NCBI GenBank assembly: GCA_027924645.1
Contig: BSBN01000888.1
Location: 16,127,001-16,191,000 of the forward strand
DNA from: Cunninghamia lanceolata
Lineage: Eukaryota > Streptophyta > Pinopsida > Cupressales > Cupressaceae
Length of the DNA: 64,000 bases
Direction of reading: 5' to 3'
Shown here: positions 33,624 to 45,490 of the stretch, one piece after another
How the letters are laid out: each line of letters opens with the position of its first letter
Numbering within the stretch: position 1 is the stretch's first letter
The notes under the pieces: model-generated
What the model was told of the DNA's origin: nothing
What the model saw: only the letters and a program-made list of their open reading frames with translations
Database searches by the model: none
Program-made: the position numbers and the translations under genes

Positions 33624-34603
33624 TGCATCAGATACTTATGAAAGTATAAGTTGCCTAGATGGTTGCCAGCTGGAAACCTATGCCATGTGAAAAAGATTGA
33701 CTTAGTCAATGAAATGTGAACCACATATCTTAATAGATAAATCTTGATCATTGATCAATTGTAACGGCCCCCTCATCTTGTTCTATAAAAGGTGGAGGGA
33801 TGCCTTATTCTAAAACATTCGAAACTTAATTGAAATTTGTTTGCTAAAATATTCAGGGCTCATTTCAAAGTTATTGTATACATATATGTTCTTGCATACT
33901 TAATTAATGAGAAGACTGTTTTGATTACAATCCATCATAAATCTTGAGTAATCAGTGTGTGAATTCTTGATATATGCTTTGATTTGCTGCATCCCTTGGA
34001 GTGCATATCAGCTTGCATGTGTTGTCTTCATACCTTTCCTTTGAAGTTAGCATCGACTGTATCTAGCTATGGAATGTCTTGGTAAACATATGGTTTGATT
34101 TCTTCTCTTCATGACTATATCTAATTGTATATGTGGCTCAATCTCCAAAGGTTCAACTTTAATTTGAAGTATTTCTTTCAATTTCAGAGCATTTCATCAT
34201 CATAATTGCAAATAATTGACAATCTTAAGTAAATAATACAGATATGCAGACATCTCGTAGATAACTAAACATATTCAGCATATTTGAGGTTAAAGCATGT
34301 CAAAATGACAAATATCATGCAAAGATTTGAAGATAGACACAATATTTGAAGTATATCCTGTGTAGAATAACTCTCTGTGCAGCATCATTATAGGAAACAT
34401 TGTCTTACTGATGAGATCTACGTAAGGCCCCAAAATGGAAATAGCAACACACATCAACCTCTGAGTAATGTCAGAAGATTAAGAACTAATCAACAGAGAC
34501 TTGAGATCATGAATTCCATAAATTCATCATATCTTTCAAGATGAGTAAAGGTTGATGTGTACTTTTATTCTATGTTTGTTTATGACTAACATCATGATCA
34601 ACA
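33624..34603 (+). repeat. E2 3' LTR
   Basis: 980 bp, TGCATCAGA...GATCAACA, TATA box at 33784-33790, preceded by the purine tract 'taaaggggatata'. It matches the shared LTR at 21116-22105 with scattered substitutions and a few small indels (for example a shortened 'tttcaatttctttcaattt' repeat). Confidence 0.88.
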
Positions 34604-36079
34604 AAACATCAAGTTTATTCTATCAAGTTATTGCAAGAAAACATGTTTTGGGCAAGATAGTTTTTCAATGGTTGTTTTAAAAGTCTTATATCATGATTTT
34701 TGTTATTATGTCTTTCTATGCAACTAAAGAATGTTTCAAACTATAGAAGCTATGATGGGGGCATAATCATTTTATTTGTCTACTATTTGTGGATTTATCT
34801 TTAGTAATGTGAAAGCCTTGTCTAATAACATGATCAACAAAATGATCATCAAGGACATCAAAGGTCTTAACATGAAATAGGTTTAATCCTTGTCTATTGA
34901 TATGCAAGCAATACTTAGGTCATCTTGGTTCAATTATACTTAGATGCTTGTATTAACTTGCTAAATCAAAATCCATGTAAGAAATACTCAGGTCATCATG
35001 GTTTAATTATACCAAGATGCTCGTATTTTCTTACAACATTTTAAAATCTCAATGATGAAACAAAGTACTTCAAATACTCGCACAATCGAAGATGACCACA
35101 ATTTGTATCCATACTTATCCCGTTGCATTCCATTGCATTATAATCATGTTATCATTTTACCAAAATCCATATGTCTTTGTGATCGTTCATTATCCAATTT
35201 CTTATCATTCATTATCCAATTTATTATCTATCATTATTCAATTTCTTATCATTTATTACCAAATCATTCATTATCACTTTTCTCATCTTTCATTATCATG
35301 TCTTTTCATATATCCAATTCATTTTCTTCTAAAAAGTGTATTGTTATTAAGATTGAGTATACTTGGCATTAACAAGAATAAATCATTAGTGTTAGGATTA
35401 GATCCATCATCATAGGTGCATATCATTTTGTCCATTGGGATGCATAAACACAAGTAAATCATAAGTTATCCATAGCAAGAGTCATATATTCACATCATTC
35501 ATTCATTTTAGTTTCATATGTATAGCATGATAGAAAACCAAAAATGCAAAAACATAGATAGAGTGATCATCAATTAAACCATCTTAATACATGCATACAT
35601 GAGTCATATCATTACATTTAATATTGTAGAAATCAACACATATGGATGCATCATAGTATATAGCATTAGGTCAAACATCATAAGCATGTAGAGTCATCAT
35701 GTCTAGTAAATCAAAAATCTATAGCAGCATCAACATAATCATCATAGTGTTGCATCATAACATCATATAGATCATTAGGTCCATCACATAACATAAACAT
35801 AGTCATAAAAAAATCATAAACCATGTAAGTCATCTATAAGCATAGAACATCATAACATCATAGCATCATAACATAAATCATGTCCATTGCATATCATCAT
35901 CACATATGTAAATCATAACATAGTTGGTTGAATCATGGTCTCATATCAGCATCATCAAAAAAGAATAAGAATGTCCAAGTATACAATGATGTCAAAATAA
36001 TAATACATCTTGAAATGTCTAAACCATAGTGGTGTATACATGTCCAAATAAACAACACTAGAAACTGATGTATGTCAAG
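34604..36079. other. AT-rich spacer with ATCAT/CATA low complexity
   Basis: No gene seen. From about 35090 to 36000 the sequence is dominated by catcat, atcata and cattatca words, which generate spurious Ile/His/Ser-rich frames. The right flank of E2 begins 'aaacatcaag'; I see no copy of the sequence that flanks the shared LTR. Confidence 0.5.
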
Positions 36080-36099
36080 AAACAGTTAGGAATGACTCC

Positions 36100-38034
36100 C
36101 TCCTGATGGTGTTGGCTGTGGCAGTGAGATACCTACTCCTATCCCACATGTTGTCCCTATCCTAGGTGCACCTCCATCTCCTCCTGATGGTTCGTGAGGT
36201 GACCCCATAGGTCCCATCACCCTGCCACTCTCTTTTGGTACCCTCTGTGACCTGCTATGTTAACTAGGTCTATAAATGCTTGCCTTACACTCTGGTGGCA
36301 CCACCTACTCGTATAAGGACTGCTAGTAGAAAATCTCCTGACTTGCCCTTACCATCTCTACAACCATTTGGCCAGTACCACCCTATGCCGCAGTCTGTTG
36401 CACCTACTCCAAGAGTGCCTCTACCCTACCATTTCTCTAGATGGTTTTGTCTCTCTCTAACTATGTTGTCTAGAGGTCACCCTACAGCTGTGTAATCTTG
36501 GCTTGCATCAGCCCAATATGTCCCTACTGTTGTTGTAGTATAAACTGAGCCTGAGCCAACTTGGCTTGTAATCCTCCTATAACCCCATCATATGGCCCCT
36601 ACCCCTGTGGCTACATTGGAGGCTGCACCTATTCTTGTAAGGTTACCTGAGCATGCTGGGTGGGATCAATCCACTGACGAACCCTCCTACCATCTCTGGA
36701 CATCTCTACCATCATCCCCATCACTGCCATTAGGACCACCACTGCCTCTACCATCATGACATCCTCCTCCTCCTCCTCTACCACTGCCATCATCCCAACC
36801 TCGGCCACCTCTACCTCCCTATCCTCATCTCCTCCTAGGTCGCCTCAATGGCCCCTCATCGTCATCCTCCTAATCATCGAGAATCAGAGCTCACTCTCCT
36901 GGTCTAGAGTAGCATGGAAATGGATGTTTGGAAAACTAATCAAAGAAATCCTATGTAGTGCCTGCATCTACCACTGCCTTATGTATTGCCCATGGCTAAT
37001 ATGGAATATGTAGGAACTCATCTCAAGCTATCTCATAGGATGGGCTAGGTCCCAATCATGTCCTCTCCTTGTGCATATGGGAAAATATGGCATTATCCTG
37101 GGGAATCCCCTAGCTTTTGCCAAACTGCCTAAACACATGTGACATAATCTGTCTCTCCAGTATATAGGGTGTCCTCCCTATAAGACATCTACTGTGAAAG
37201 CAAAATAGAATATCAAAAGCATCATCATCCCATACCTCACAATCTAGGTATGCTCGCCAAACAATAGAGTCAACATTGTCAAAAGCATGTCTCTAATATT
37301 TAACTTTCCCGGCTTGGGCTAGGAAAGGCTATCCTGAAACATATAGGAGTAGGGCTGACCCCTACCCTAAGTGCCAACACCAATGGGATGAGTAATGTCT
37401 ATATGTGTCCATGCCCATATCTACAGAAGTGAAACTCCACAAGCCAAACTGGAAGAGCCTTCATAGACAAACTAGTGTAAATCATGGTATAAGTGACAAA
37501 GGATGTAGACTCCCCAAGCATATCTAGTGCCCTCCATAGTGATTTGCTCTAAAACTCACCCCCATCCAACTGCAAAACCACGTGACCATATATCAGGGTA
37601 TACGATACCTCCGATCAACCCTACTACAATTGAAGGAAGAGACTCATAGTAGGCCACCATGTTAGCCCAACTAATCTTAGTTCCCTTGATCTCATCATTG
37701 TCAAAAACTCATCTACAATCGTCCAACCCTACCCCAGTCTGTGACTCATACTCAATGAGATCTCCATCAATAGGAATATGTAGAATCTTATGAACATCCT
37801 CTAGTGTCACTGTAATCTTCCACTAGTGGGAAAATGAAAGGTCCCATCCTCACAGTGAAACCTCTCCATCAGAGTAGTTAGCATGCCGAGATTATCCCTA
37901 ATCTTGAGCATGAAGAGAACAAATGATAATCCAACCGATCCAATAACAAGTAGGTCAGTCTTAGTAAGATAGGGCATTAGCATCTACGTCATCACAAACC
38001 GCTCCCTCGACATGAGGACATCATCTAATTCCTC
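36100..38034 (-). pseudogene. Plant mobile domain (PMD) gene, exon 2 (broken)
   Basis: Exon 2 joins exon 1 in phase. PMD hallmarks in order on the minus strand: 'LTTLMERFHCEDGTFHFPTSG' residues near 37830-37895, 'TVTLEDVHKILHIPIDGD' near 37760-37810, 'YAWGVYILCHLYHDL' near 37450-37535 with 'GVSLLQIWAWTHI' after it, and 'FRQFGKS*GIPQDNAIF' near 37090-37145, where TAG replaces the conserved Gln. Several shifts and stops follow, and the C-terminus is low in complexity. PMD proteins (MAIN/MAIL type) act in plant silencing and development and also occur in transposons. Given its place inside an LTR element, I infer a transposon-carried copy. Confidence 0.78.
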
Positions 38035-38642
38035 CTACAATCAAACAAATGTTTGTTAATCAACCAAAACTGACTAAACTGCAAGTCTATTTATCCAACA
38101 TCAAAAACTTAGTTATTTCAAGAGGAAAGCAAACCTATCATCTCTCTAGAGATTCTATCAATCTCAGAGATGACCTATCAATTGACTAGCATCCATCGCA
38201 TAGTCAACTTTATCAAATTTCTAAGTGATTTGATCAACTAAGCTTATATGCATAGTTCTACCTATCAGATGTGCAATTTTACCTCATTTGTATTGAATAA
38301 ACTCATAAGCACAGACTTTCATTGAATGCGCAACTTTATATTGCATGTGCAGTGCTACTCTTTGTATGCGCAACATAATATGGTAAGCATAGGAAAATTT
38401 CAAATGTGTCATAAAACCTTATGTGCACATCATCCCTCTTCGTTTGCGCCATAGAATTTCATTTGCGCAGTAGTCAACTTTGAATGTGAAAATCACACAT
38501 ATGCACCAATTTCAGCATTATATACGTGGAATCGCACATCATATGCATAGTTCTAGCTTTCGGTGCATTCAAAACATAAAACTTTGACCTACATTTAATT
38601 CTATCTTAAATGCACCTAGCCTAGAAATGAAGAGGTACTTAC
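38035..38642 (-). other. Predicted PMD intron
   Basis: The minus-strand donor CCA|GTAAGT at 38642 and acceptor TTGTAG ending at 38035 define a 608-bp intron. Splicing joins ...YGPP to EELDDV... in the same frame, the best evidence that the intron was real. AT-rich throughout. Confidence 0.65.
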
Positions 38643-38720
38643 TGGCGGCCCATAGTCTGCTAGACAGTTGAATTGTTGGATCCACTCGAATTGATGAAGC
38701 TCAATAGGAAATTGTTGCAT
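38643..38720 (-). pseudogene. PMD gene, exon 1
   Basis: ATG at 38720-38718 opens 26 codons ('MQQFPIELHQFEWIQQFN', then CLADYGPP) that end exactly at the donor. It is too short to find by length. It is supported by splice-site quality, phase continuity with exon 2 and the TATA box about 100 bp upstream. The absence of stops in this exon contrasts with exon 2. Confidence 0.6.
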
Positions 38721-38816
38721 CTTCACTAACTATTTCATGTCCAAAAGGCTCTACTCTCCTAAAAGCTCTCTCTCAAAGACAAGTGTGCAAATGACTAGGA
38801 ATGTGACCCCACACTC

Positions 38817-38826
38817 CTATATATAG
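38817..38826 (-). promoter_or_regulatory. TATA box of the PMD gene
   Basis: CTATATATAG on the minus strand, about 100 bases before ATG 38720, a normal plant core-promoter spacing. Confidence 0.5.
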
Positions 38827-39113
38827 TGCATGGAACCCTAATGAGAGGTTATTGACCTTGTCCATGCTGGGGCATGCTTTTCACTTGGTTTTTCTTCCGC
38901 ATCAACCAATTTCTTCACCCGTCTATTCAATCAATCTTTCATGAAACCCATCTCATCGTGAGATCATCCGTCATCCTGTCGTCACATTCTTCATGTCCAA
39001 TGTCCTAAGGGGGCATCCTATCGTCATTAACCTATACCAGGGACAAACTGGGGCATGTATCATAGTCAGTTTTTTTTAATTTTTTTGAAACAACGTGTTA
39101 AAACAATTGTCTC

Positions 39114-39127
39114 AAAGAGGGGAAAAA
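39114..39127 (+). other. E5 polypurine tract
   Basis: AAAGAGGGGAAAAA directly before TGTATACACC. Nearly the same tract precedes the E6 LTR on the other strand, so E5 and E6 are related and this LTR reads on the plus strand. Confidence 0.75.
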
Positions 39128-40237
39128 TGTATACACCTAAAAATGGCAAAGACAAATTAAATAAATATTTATTATTTATTTAATTCCCATTCTTCTACCA
39201 TTTAAATAAATTCATCAATTTATCTATTTGATTCACGTTCATCATTTTTTAGTCCAAATACTAAATAAATATCAATTTATTTAATTAAGTCAATTAAGCC
39301 TATTTTTGTAATGTCATCTCTTATTTAAATAATAATCAAATTATTTAATCACAAATCATCCTATTCCAAAGTCACCTTTCCACCTCACACGTCCACCTCA
39401 CCTTCTTACACATGTAATTAAATATATTTAATATTTAATTATTCCATTTTTCCTCACCCACATGGCCTATTCTTACTTCAACCATCCCTATTCATATGGA
39501 TGTGGTCTCTCCATGTCATCATGGTCAAAAGGACACTTTGTGACACTTGTTCCATAGTCCATAGAATCTTTCCAACCTCTCTACAAACATGATCTCCTTG
39601 TTTGAGCTTCTCTCTTTGGTCATTGTGAGCCTTATGACATGTACACTCATGTCACGCCTTTCTCTCCACCATGTCAAGGTGAGAGGAACATCTTCCCCCT
39701 TTCTCTCCTTTATTTCAACCAACCAAATATGAACCGTACACCTTTCAAGACCACATCTCCACCGTTGAGATCTTGACACATGGATTTGCCCCCTCCTTGT
39801 CCTATAAAAGAAAGTTCATTCCCTCATTCTATAATTCACAAGCTATAGAATAGTTACTCTGCAGAAATTCGAGTGTGCCTTTGGCAAAGCATCCATATTG
39901 CTCATTGCATTTTGTATCCATTATCCTCATATCCATGCAATCATGGCTTTAATCATCCATCTCTCATCTTCATAATAGTTGCGTTGTAGGTAATCTCCAT
40001 TGAATTTTATCCAACACATAGCCATTCAAGTATTGTCATCTTCAAATAGCGAGGAAGCATGCTTCTGAGAGCTCTATTCATCAACAAGATCAATACAACA
40101 TAGGAGAAAAATGGAAAGGTTCAAGGTAAACCAGTCTTCAAAGTAAAATTGTCTTTGCTTATTTGATTTACATCATATTTCATTGAGATTATTGGATTAT
40201 TATTAGTTTAATACTGTTGACAATATTTCCACTAACA
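39128..40237 (+). repeat. E5 LTR (3' LTR), end approximate
   Basis: Starts TGTATACACCTAAAAATGG, like the E4 and E6 LTR starts. The U3 is rich in TTTAAATAAAT words. A TATA box, TATAAAAG, lies at 39803-39810. The end is placed at 'ccactaaca' (40237) by the CA rule only. No matching 5' LTR is visible before the E2 LTR, so E5 is truncated on its left or was joined to E2 by recombination. The PMD gene lies antisense just inside it. Confidence 0.6.
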
Positions 40238-41756
40238 AAAAAATCACCGATTAAGGAGATAAACGCGAAAATGAACCAAAGGAGCCTTTCTCAGAGGGAG
40301 GATGCATTCACATACTTGACATTTCTTTGACTATGATTTTCACCGACCAATTTTTCCAAGAAAGAGAAATAAGAAGATGCCCAATGTAGAAAAGAGATAG
40401 AACCTAAATTCTAGTGGCTTGATAAAGACAAAATGATGATCAATTAGGTAGAATGTTTGAGTTCTTCAAGTATAGGTAGATTTAAAAAGGGGACTATAAG
40501 TGAAAATTGGACAACACTTTTTAAGTGTTGTAAAATCTTTGGGAGGTGATTTCCTAAATTTGAGCAATGATTGTAGGATGAAATCTATAGATTTGTACTC
40601 AGAAATTAATGTGTTGTGGGCCATGGTTAGCTATAGTTGGTTGAAATAGTAGATATTTTTCATGCAAAAGGACCTAAATTAAATGAAAGGATGAAATGTC
40701 TCAACAAGAAAAAATATTTTTCTGGTATGTTTTCATTCTAACAATACGACAGAGGATGGGCACCTATAGGTTTTCAGAGTTGTCATGGAATGGGCATTTC
40801 TTCCAATCTAATAGATTGTCTGATAGGGCAATGGGCCAGACTTTAATGAAGCATGGATGTACTCAATTACTGAGTGCAGTGCCTTGAGTTATGCATAGAG
40901 CACAAAATGCTATATATGCATGGTTTTTTTATGCATTGTGGCTTTGTTCCTTATTGGTGGCTGGAGCTTATGCAGGTCCATAATGCTTCTATGGCTCTGA
41001 ATTATGCCATGTCTAGTTGTAGAGAAGTAGTGGGATGGTCAAACAAATAAAAAGATAATTGTGTAGTAGCGATTTTGTAGAGAATATCTCCATGATAGTT
41101 TGTGTGTATTTAGGGTCTTTCCTCTTATAATATTTGCTGATAAGTTTGAATTGGACATTTGAAAATGTAACAATATTTTAAATATGTTAGAAGCCTTGCA
41201 ATTGTCATATGTTCCTTTCATTTGAATGTATGCATTTGTTTTCTAGATTATTAAGTATGTTTGAAGTATAAAACCCATGATCTGATACAACTTAGGCTTA
41301 GATCAAATTTCCTTTGTTTCCTTTCCATTATTTCATTTTCTTCCATTATGACTCGATAGCCCAATTGGATAGGCAATGGTCTTGGCTCCATTAGACCAAT
41401 CACACACCTTTTAAAACAATCAAGAAATTACTACTAGTTTAGGGGAAAGCCCATCTTTCATGTGAATGTACATTCACATAGATGTATCAGCAATATATGG
41501 GTTTTGTGACAGCTAGTTGTTCTTGGTTCAGTGATAGTGTTTAGGGCCAAGACAACAAGTTGGGTTTGGTTGTCCATTTTTTTTTAGTTATTCATCTGGT
41601 TTGAACTCAATACCTATTAAGGTATACCCCTTGGAATATCCCTCCAGAGTCTAGCTGATCTTGAAGTGCAGGGGATGAAAAGCACTCCCTTAGAGTTGAA
41701 CTTTAACCCTCCATGTTCTATTGATGGACTGATTATGCTTACATGATGCCAACCCT
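40238..41756. other. Unassigned AT-rich spacer
   Basis: No supported gene, repeat or element end. Short frames near 40696 and 41039 show no family features. Confidence 0.5.
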
Positions 41757-42110
41757 AGCCTTATGAGTGTGATTCCATCCTAGGAAGTGGATTTGTAGTT
41801 TTGGGACCTAATAGAATGGCACCATTGCTAGGGATGTAATACTTTGGTTCAGATTTGTAGCTCCCTGTAATAGTGATTTGTAGTTACGCATTTTTTTTTT
41901 GTAAGTTTGGCCTCCCATCAACTTACACCAACAAATTGGTGCCATTGTTGGGGATGAACTAAAAGGTCAAAGAATTTGAAGACCCTGGTGCTAGTCAGTT
42001 TACAGTTTTGCATGTTTTTGGGTAAGTTGGTAGCCCATCAACTTATGCCAATAGAATGGCACCATTGTCAGGGACAATTTAAGGGTTCAAAGAAATTAAA
42101 GACTCTGTTA
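41757..42110 (+). repeat. 120-bp tandem repeat with primer-site-like motifs
   Basis: Three motifs, TGGCACCATTGCTAGGGATG (41817), TGGTGCCATTGTTGGGGATG (41937) and TGGCACCATTGTCAGGGA (42057), lie exactly 120 bp apart. The last two units also share 'gtaagttgg', 'cccatcaactta' and 'gccaa'. The motif resembles the TGGCGCCGTTGCCGGGGA primer-binding sequence of several plant gypsy elements, but repeated. Confidence 0.65.
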
Positions 42111-42212
42111 GTGAGCTAAACACATAATCATTTTTGAGGCCTTGAAGATTGTAATGCTTCAGGGATTTCAGTATTTAGTGAGGTGACAACCTTGCTGTCA
42201 AAGAAAACAAAG

Positions 42213-43080
42213 TGTAGACACCCAAAATTGGCCTAATTATCATTAGTATCAAATATCACATTATCTATCATCTGCATTTGTCTAACACACTTGAAAAATT
42301 TCAAAAACACCTATTTCTTCTATTAAATAAATAAATTTATGTTTATTTAATTAAGTCATTATCTATTTCTTCTAATCTATAATTAAATAATCTTTAAATA
42401 TTTAATTATCTCTATTTCTATATAAGTTAATTAAATAAATCTTATGTATTTAATTAAAATTCCTTTCACAATCCCACTTTGCAATTAATTAAATAAATTT
42501 TATTTATTTAATTAATTTTTCTTATCATTTATCTTCATGAGCCGACATGTGTGCCTCTTTCATTTAAAAATATGTGGTACTACATCTTTTATTTAATATC
42601 TTTCACATGTAGTACTTTTTATGTACACGATCACAGATAAGCCTTATCTTCCCTCCACTTGTCATCTACACATTCACCTATGACTATCAAATCATCTTAG
42701 CCCTTCACATAGTGACCAAATCTCTACCGTTGATTGATTTTGGTTGAGTTCTATATAAACACCCTCTCATTCCATACTACATCTATCTAGATATCAAGCA
42801 TTCTCATAGCGCTACATTATTGTCTTAAGCATCTTAAGCATTTTAACATCTATTGAGCTTATTATCATTCTTATTCATCCATCATGGTAGCTTTGATCTT
42901 CATAATTGTTCATTGTTGAAGAAGCAATCCGCATGACATACAAAGAATCATACAATCTAGGTGATATTGTTCTCAAATTGTATGCTTTTGATTTCATTTG
43001 GATTTGATTCTTTGATGATGGTAGGATTAGGGTGTCATTTGTAATGCTTGATCTGACTAACCTAATTTTTACCTATCACA
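42213..43080 (+). repeat. E4 LTR (5' LTR)
   Basis: 868 bp from TGTAGACACCCAAAATTGG to CCTATCACA. TATA box TATATAAA at 42752-42759. Its ends match the minus-strand reading of the E6 LTR. It is followed by the primer-site-like TTTTGGCACACTCGATGGGACC. A purine run (aaagaaaacaaag) also sits on its left, so a 3' LTR role in a tandem pair cannot be excluded. Confidence 0.75.
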
Positions 43081-43105
43081 TTTTGGCACACTCGATGGGA
43101 CCCAC
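43081..43105 (+). other. E4 putative primer-binding site
   Basis: TTTTGGCACACTCGATGGGACCC immediately after the LTR end. It shares TTTGGCAC with E6. The tRNA is not identified. Confidence 0.55.
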
Positions 43106-44422
43106 GTCCTTGATTAACTTTGCTATTTGAAGTTGTTTTTTGTGAAGATCAAATTTTTCAAGCGCTTACGACAAGTTTTAGTCGCTTCCCAAACATACGC
43201 ATCACTTTTAAGCTGAAACCAGCTATTTTTAGCATTTTCTAGATCACTTTTGAGCGAACAGTAGTCAATTATAGTCTTTTTTCATCACTTTTAAGCTAAC
43301 AATGGTCACTTCTATCATGATTTGCATCACTTTTACCCTAACAATGATTGCTTTTAGCTTTCTGGATCACCTTCTGCAAATTAGGGTTTTCTATTTATAT
43401 CTTGTTTTTTACAGATCTAAGTCACTTATGAGCCATAATCAGTCACCTGTTTATTTTTTTCATCACTTTTGAGCCATATCATTTTGCATCTAAGTTTATC
43501 TGCATCGTATCTAAGCAATGACATTTTGCTTTCAGCCAAATACAGATCGCTTATGGTCAACAGTTGATCGCCTCTGGTAACTATGTCGCTTTCAATTTTT
43601 ATCATTTGCAATTCAATTTTCTTGGTTACTAATCAATTATTTGTGTAGCATCTTATCAATTATCTAAGAAAAGGAGGTTGTGAAACTACTAACATATCTA
43701 TTGCAACTCCAATCGATCCAAGACTTTTGATTTATCACTAATTTAGGAACATTTGGGCTTGGTGCTTAAAAAGAATCATTGTTTTCCCTATACTTACTTT
43801 ATCTTTTTTGATTGCTTGAATGTGCATGTTTGTAACCCAAATTTAATAGCAAAAGTATCCTCTCCCCTTACCTATCAAATGGATCTTGGGTGTATGAGAA
43901 CTTGTTATTATTTTTAGAGGGCTTGCCTTCCTTGTGTGAGAAGGGGTACGACCCAAGTGGTAACGGGCTAAAGCCAAGTCCTTCTGAACTGCTATATAAG
44001 AAAAGTGTTTGTGTTAAAAGGCACAAACAATAGGTGTTGTTGTGTTATACTGATAGCCAACCTCCCCCAAAACCCTCTAAGGTGTAACCCTTGAAGGCTG
44101 AGAGGCTCCATAATGGGGAGTAGCATTGCCACACGTATAGCCACCCAAACGGATGCCCTTATTAGCCACTTTGTGTAGTAGCCAAAAACTTTCTATTTGT
44201 TGACACAAAAGGTGGGACCTTTGAAGCCGCCCCGATTTATGTGGTTCTTTGTAGAGATAGTAGGGACAATCGTAAAGTTCAATGGGGGGACAAGCCTTGG
44301 GAAACCTAGATCTTGGTATGCGTGAGAAGTGTGTGCCGTGGAGAGGAGCTGGTGCTACCAAGATCCTGAAGCTATCCACTTTGAATAGGCACAGCAAGGG
44401 GACTCAACAAATATAGTCCTTT
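43106..44422 (+). other. E4 5' leader, first part
   Basis: Non-coding leader before gag. From 43190 to 43600 a degenerate unit of the form RTCACTTTTGAGC/ATCACTTTTAAGC recurs about ten times at intervals of roughly 25-60 bases. The leader resumes at 50333 beyond the copia insertion, where the same motif recurs (50580-50720). Confidence 0.55.
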
Positions 44423-44427
44423 CCTAG
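44423..44427. repeat. 5-bp target duplication of the copia-type element (left)
   Basis: 'cctag', repeated at 50328-50332. Confidence 0.92.
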
Positions 44428-45476
44428 TGTTATGTGACTTTTTCCCCAAAACAAAAAAGAAGGCTATTTTATGAACAAGACTTTGAAAATATAAGAGGAT
44501 AAAGTTTAGTTACCCTTTATAATTAAAAGGGAGATGGAAAAATAAAGGATATTATGATCCTTTCGTTAAAATAGAGATAAATAAAGAATAATTATGAAAG
44601 CCCCTTTTAAAAGAGAGGAGTTATTAACTTTATTAACTAATTGTTAATGACAACCTATGTGAAAGGGTGTGATGGTTTAGAAACCACCCCTTAAAAGGTT
44701 ATATAAGGCATGTGTGTGAGACTTGGAATGGGCAAGGGAGAGATCACTCAAAGAAAGAAGAAGATGGAGAAATCACTCAAAGAAAAAAGAAGAAAGAGAG
44801 ATCACTCAAAGAAAACAAGATGGAGAAAACTCAAGGAAGATAAGGAAAGAAAGGCAAGCAAGCACAAAGGAGAAGGATTATAGATTTGATAGGCGGTGAG
44901 CATTGGAGAAGGGGTACACAATGTGTGTCCAACTCGGGGTACAGTGTACACTCGAGATTGTCCTGGCCAGGGCTTGTTTGTGCACTTGTGTTGAGCATGT
45001 TTTGTTGAACATGGCTCTAGAGCACTTGTGTGTGTGTGCTGCAAAGCACTACGAGTTCTGCATAAGAACTTTTGGGTTCTGAACAAGAACTGGATTCCTC
45101 TTGGAAGTGCTCACTTGCTAAAAGGGGGTTGAGTCTATAATCTATTCTCCAGAGTGACATTTGGAAGAACTTCTAAGATCCAAAAGATACGTATCTATTC
45201 CTTTCTATGATGGAAATTAATGAAGTACTGAACTAATTGTTAATAAAAGATATTGTTGGGATTTGAAGTTAATATGATTATGTGATTATGTTATCTAATT
45301 TGTTTTGTTAATGATTACTTAAGAATTATTATTAAATTAACACATGTTGTAATTTACATTTGTTATTACATCTATTTTAACATCATTGAATATATTATTC
45401 TCTCTTAACTCAAAATATTAACCATAACAAATCCGCTACAATTAGTTAAATACATAGGGGGAAAAGTACCGTTACA
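44428..45476 (+). repeat. E7 5' LTR
   Basis: TGTTATGTGACTTTTTCCCC...CCGTTACA. TATA box TATATAAGG at 44700-44708. Three imperfect copies of 'gatcactcaaagaaagaagaagatggagaa' follow the TATA box. Confidence 0.93.
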
Positions 45477-45478
45477 TT

Positions 45479-45490
45479 TGGTATCAGAGC
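45479..45490 (+). other. E7 primer-binding site
   Basis: TGGTATCAGAGC, complementary to the 3' end of plant initiator tRNA-Met, two bases after the LTR. Confidence 0.9.

Larger units (their letters stand above)
21116..34603 (+). mobile_element. E2: RT-less Ty3/gypsy element with aRNH and extra ORF
   Basis: 13.5 kb between direct LTRs of 990 and 980 bp. Order: LTR, putative primer site, leader, gag, protease, zinc-motif linker, archaeal-type RNase H, integrase C-terminus, spacer, 201-bp intron, extra ORF, polypurine tract, LTR. The whole gag-pol frame (22640-26989) stays in one phase, with about a dozen premature stops and no indel shift. RT, first RNase H and integrase core are absent, so it depends on a partner element. 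E3 supplies the full version of the same architecture. Target duplications cannot be tested because the left LTR is shared with copy A. Confidence 0.85.

Noticed and set aside
35052..35415. Overlapping 106-107-codon frames
   Set aside because: They arise from ATCAT/TTATCA low complexity and have no domain or codon structure.
35052..36079. Regularly spaced short repeats checked as a CRISPR-like array
   Set aside because: No constant repeat with unique equal spacers; this is simple-sequence DNA in a plant nuclear genome.
41340..41620. tRNA-like A box (tagcccaattgg) with a loose B-box-like sequence downstream, suggesting a SINE
   Set aside because: The B box is over 200 bp away and poor, no cloverleaf can be drawn, and no target duplication or tail is visible.
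42201..42212. Purine run before the E4 LTR as proof that it is a 3' LTR
   Set aside because: The sequence after the LTR fits a primer-binding site and a leader leading to gag, which supports a 5' LTR. The purine run lacks the GGGG core seen in E5 and E6.
44077..44397. 106-codon minus-strand frame
   Set aside because: It lies in the E4 leader, antisense to the element, with no motif or homolog I recognise.
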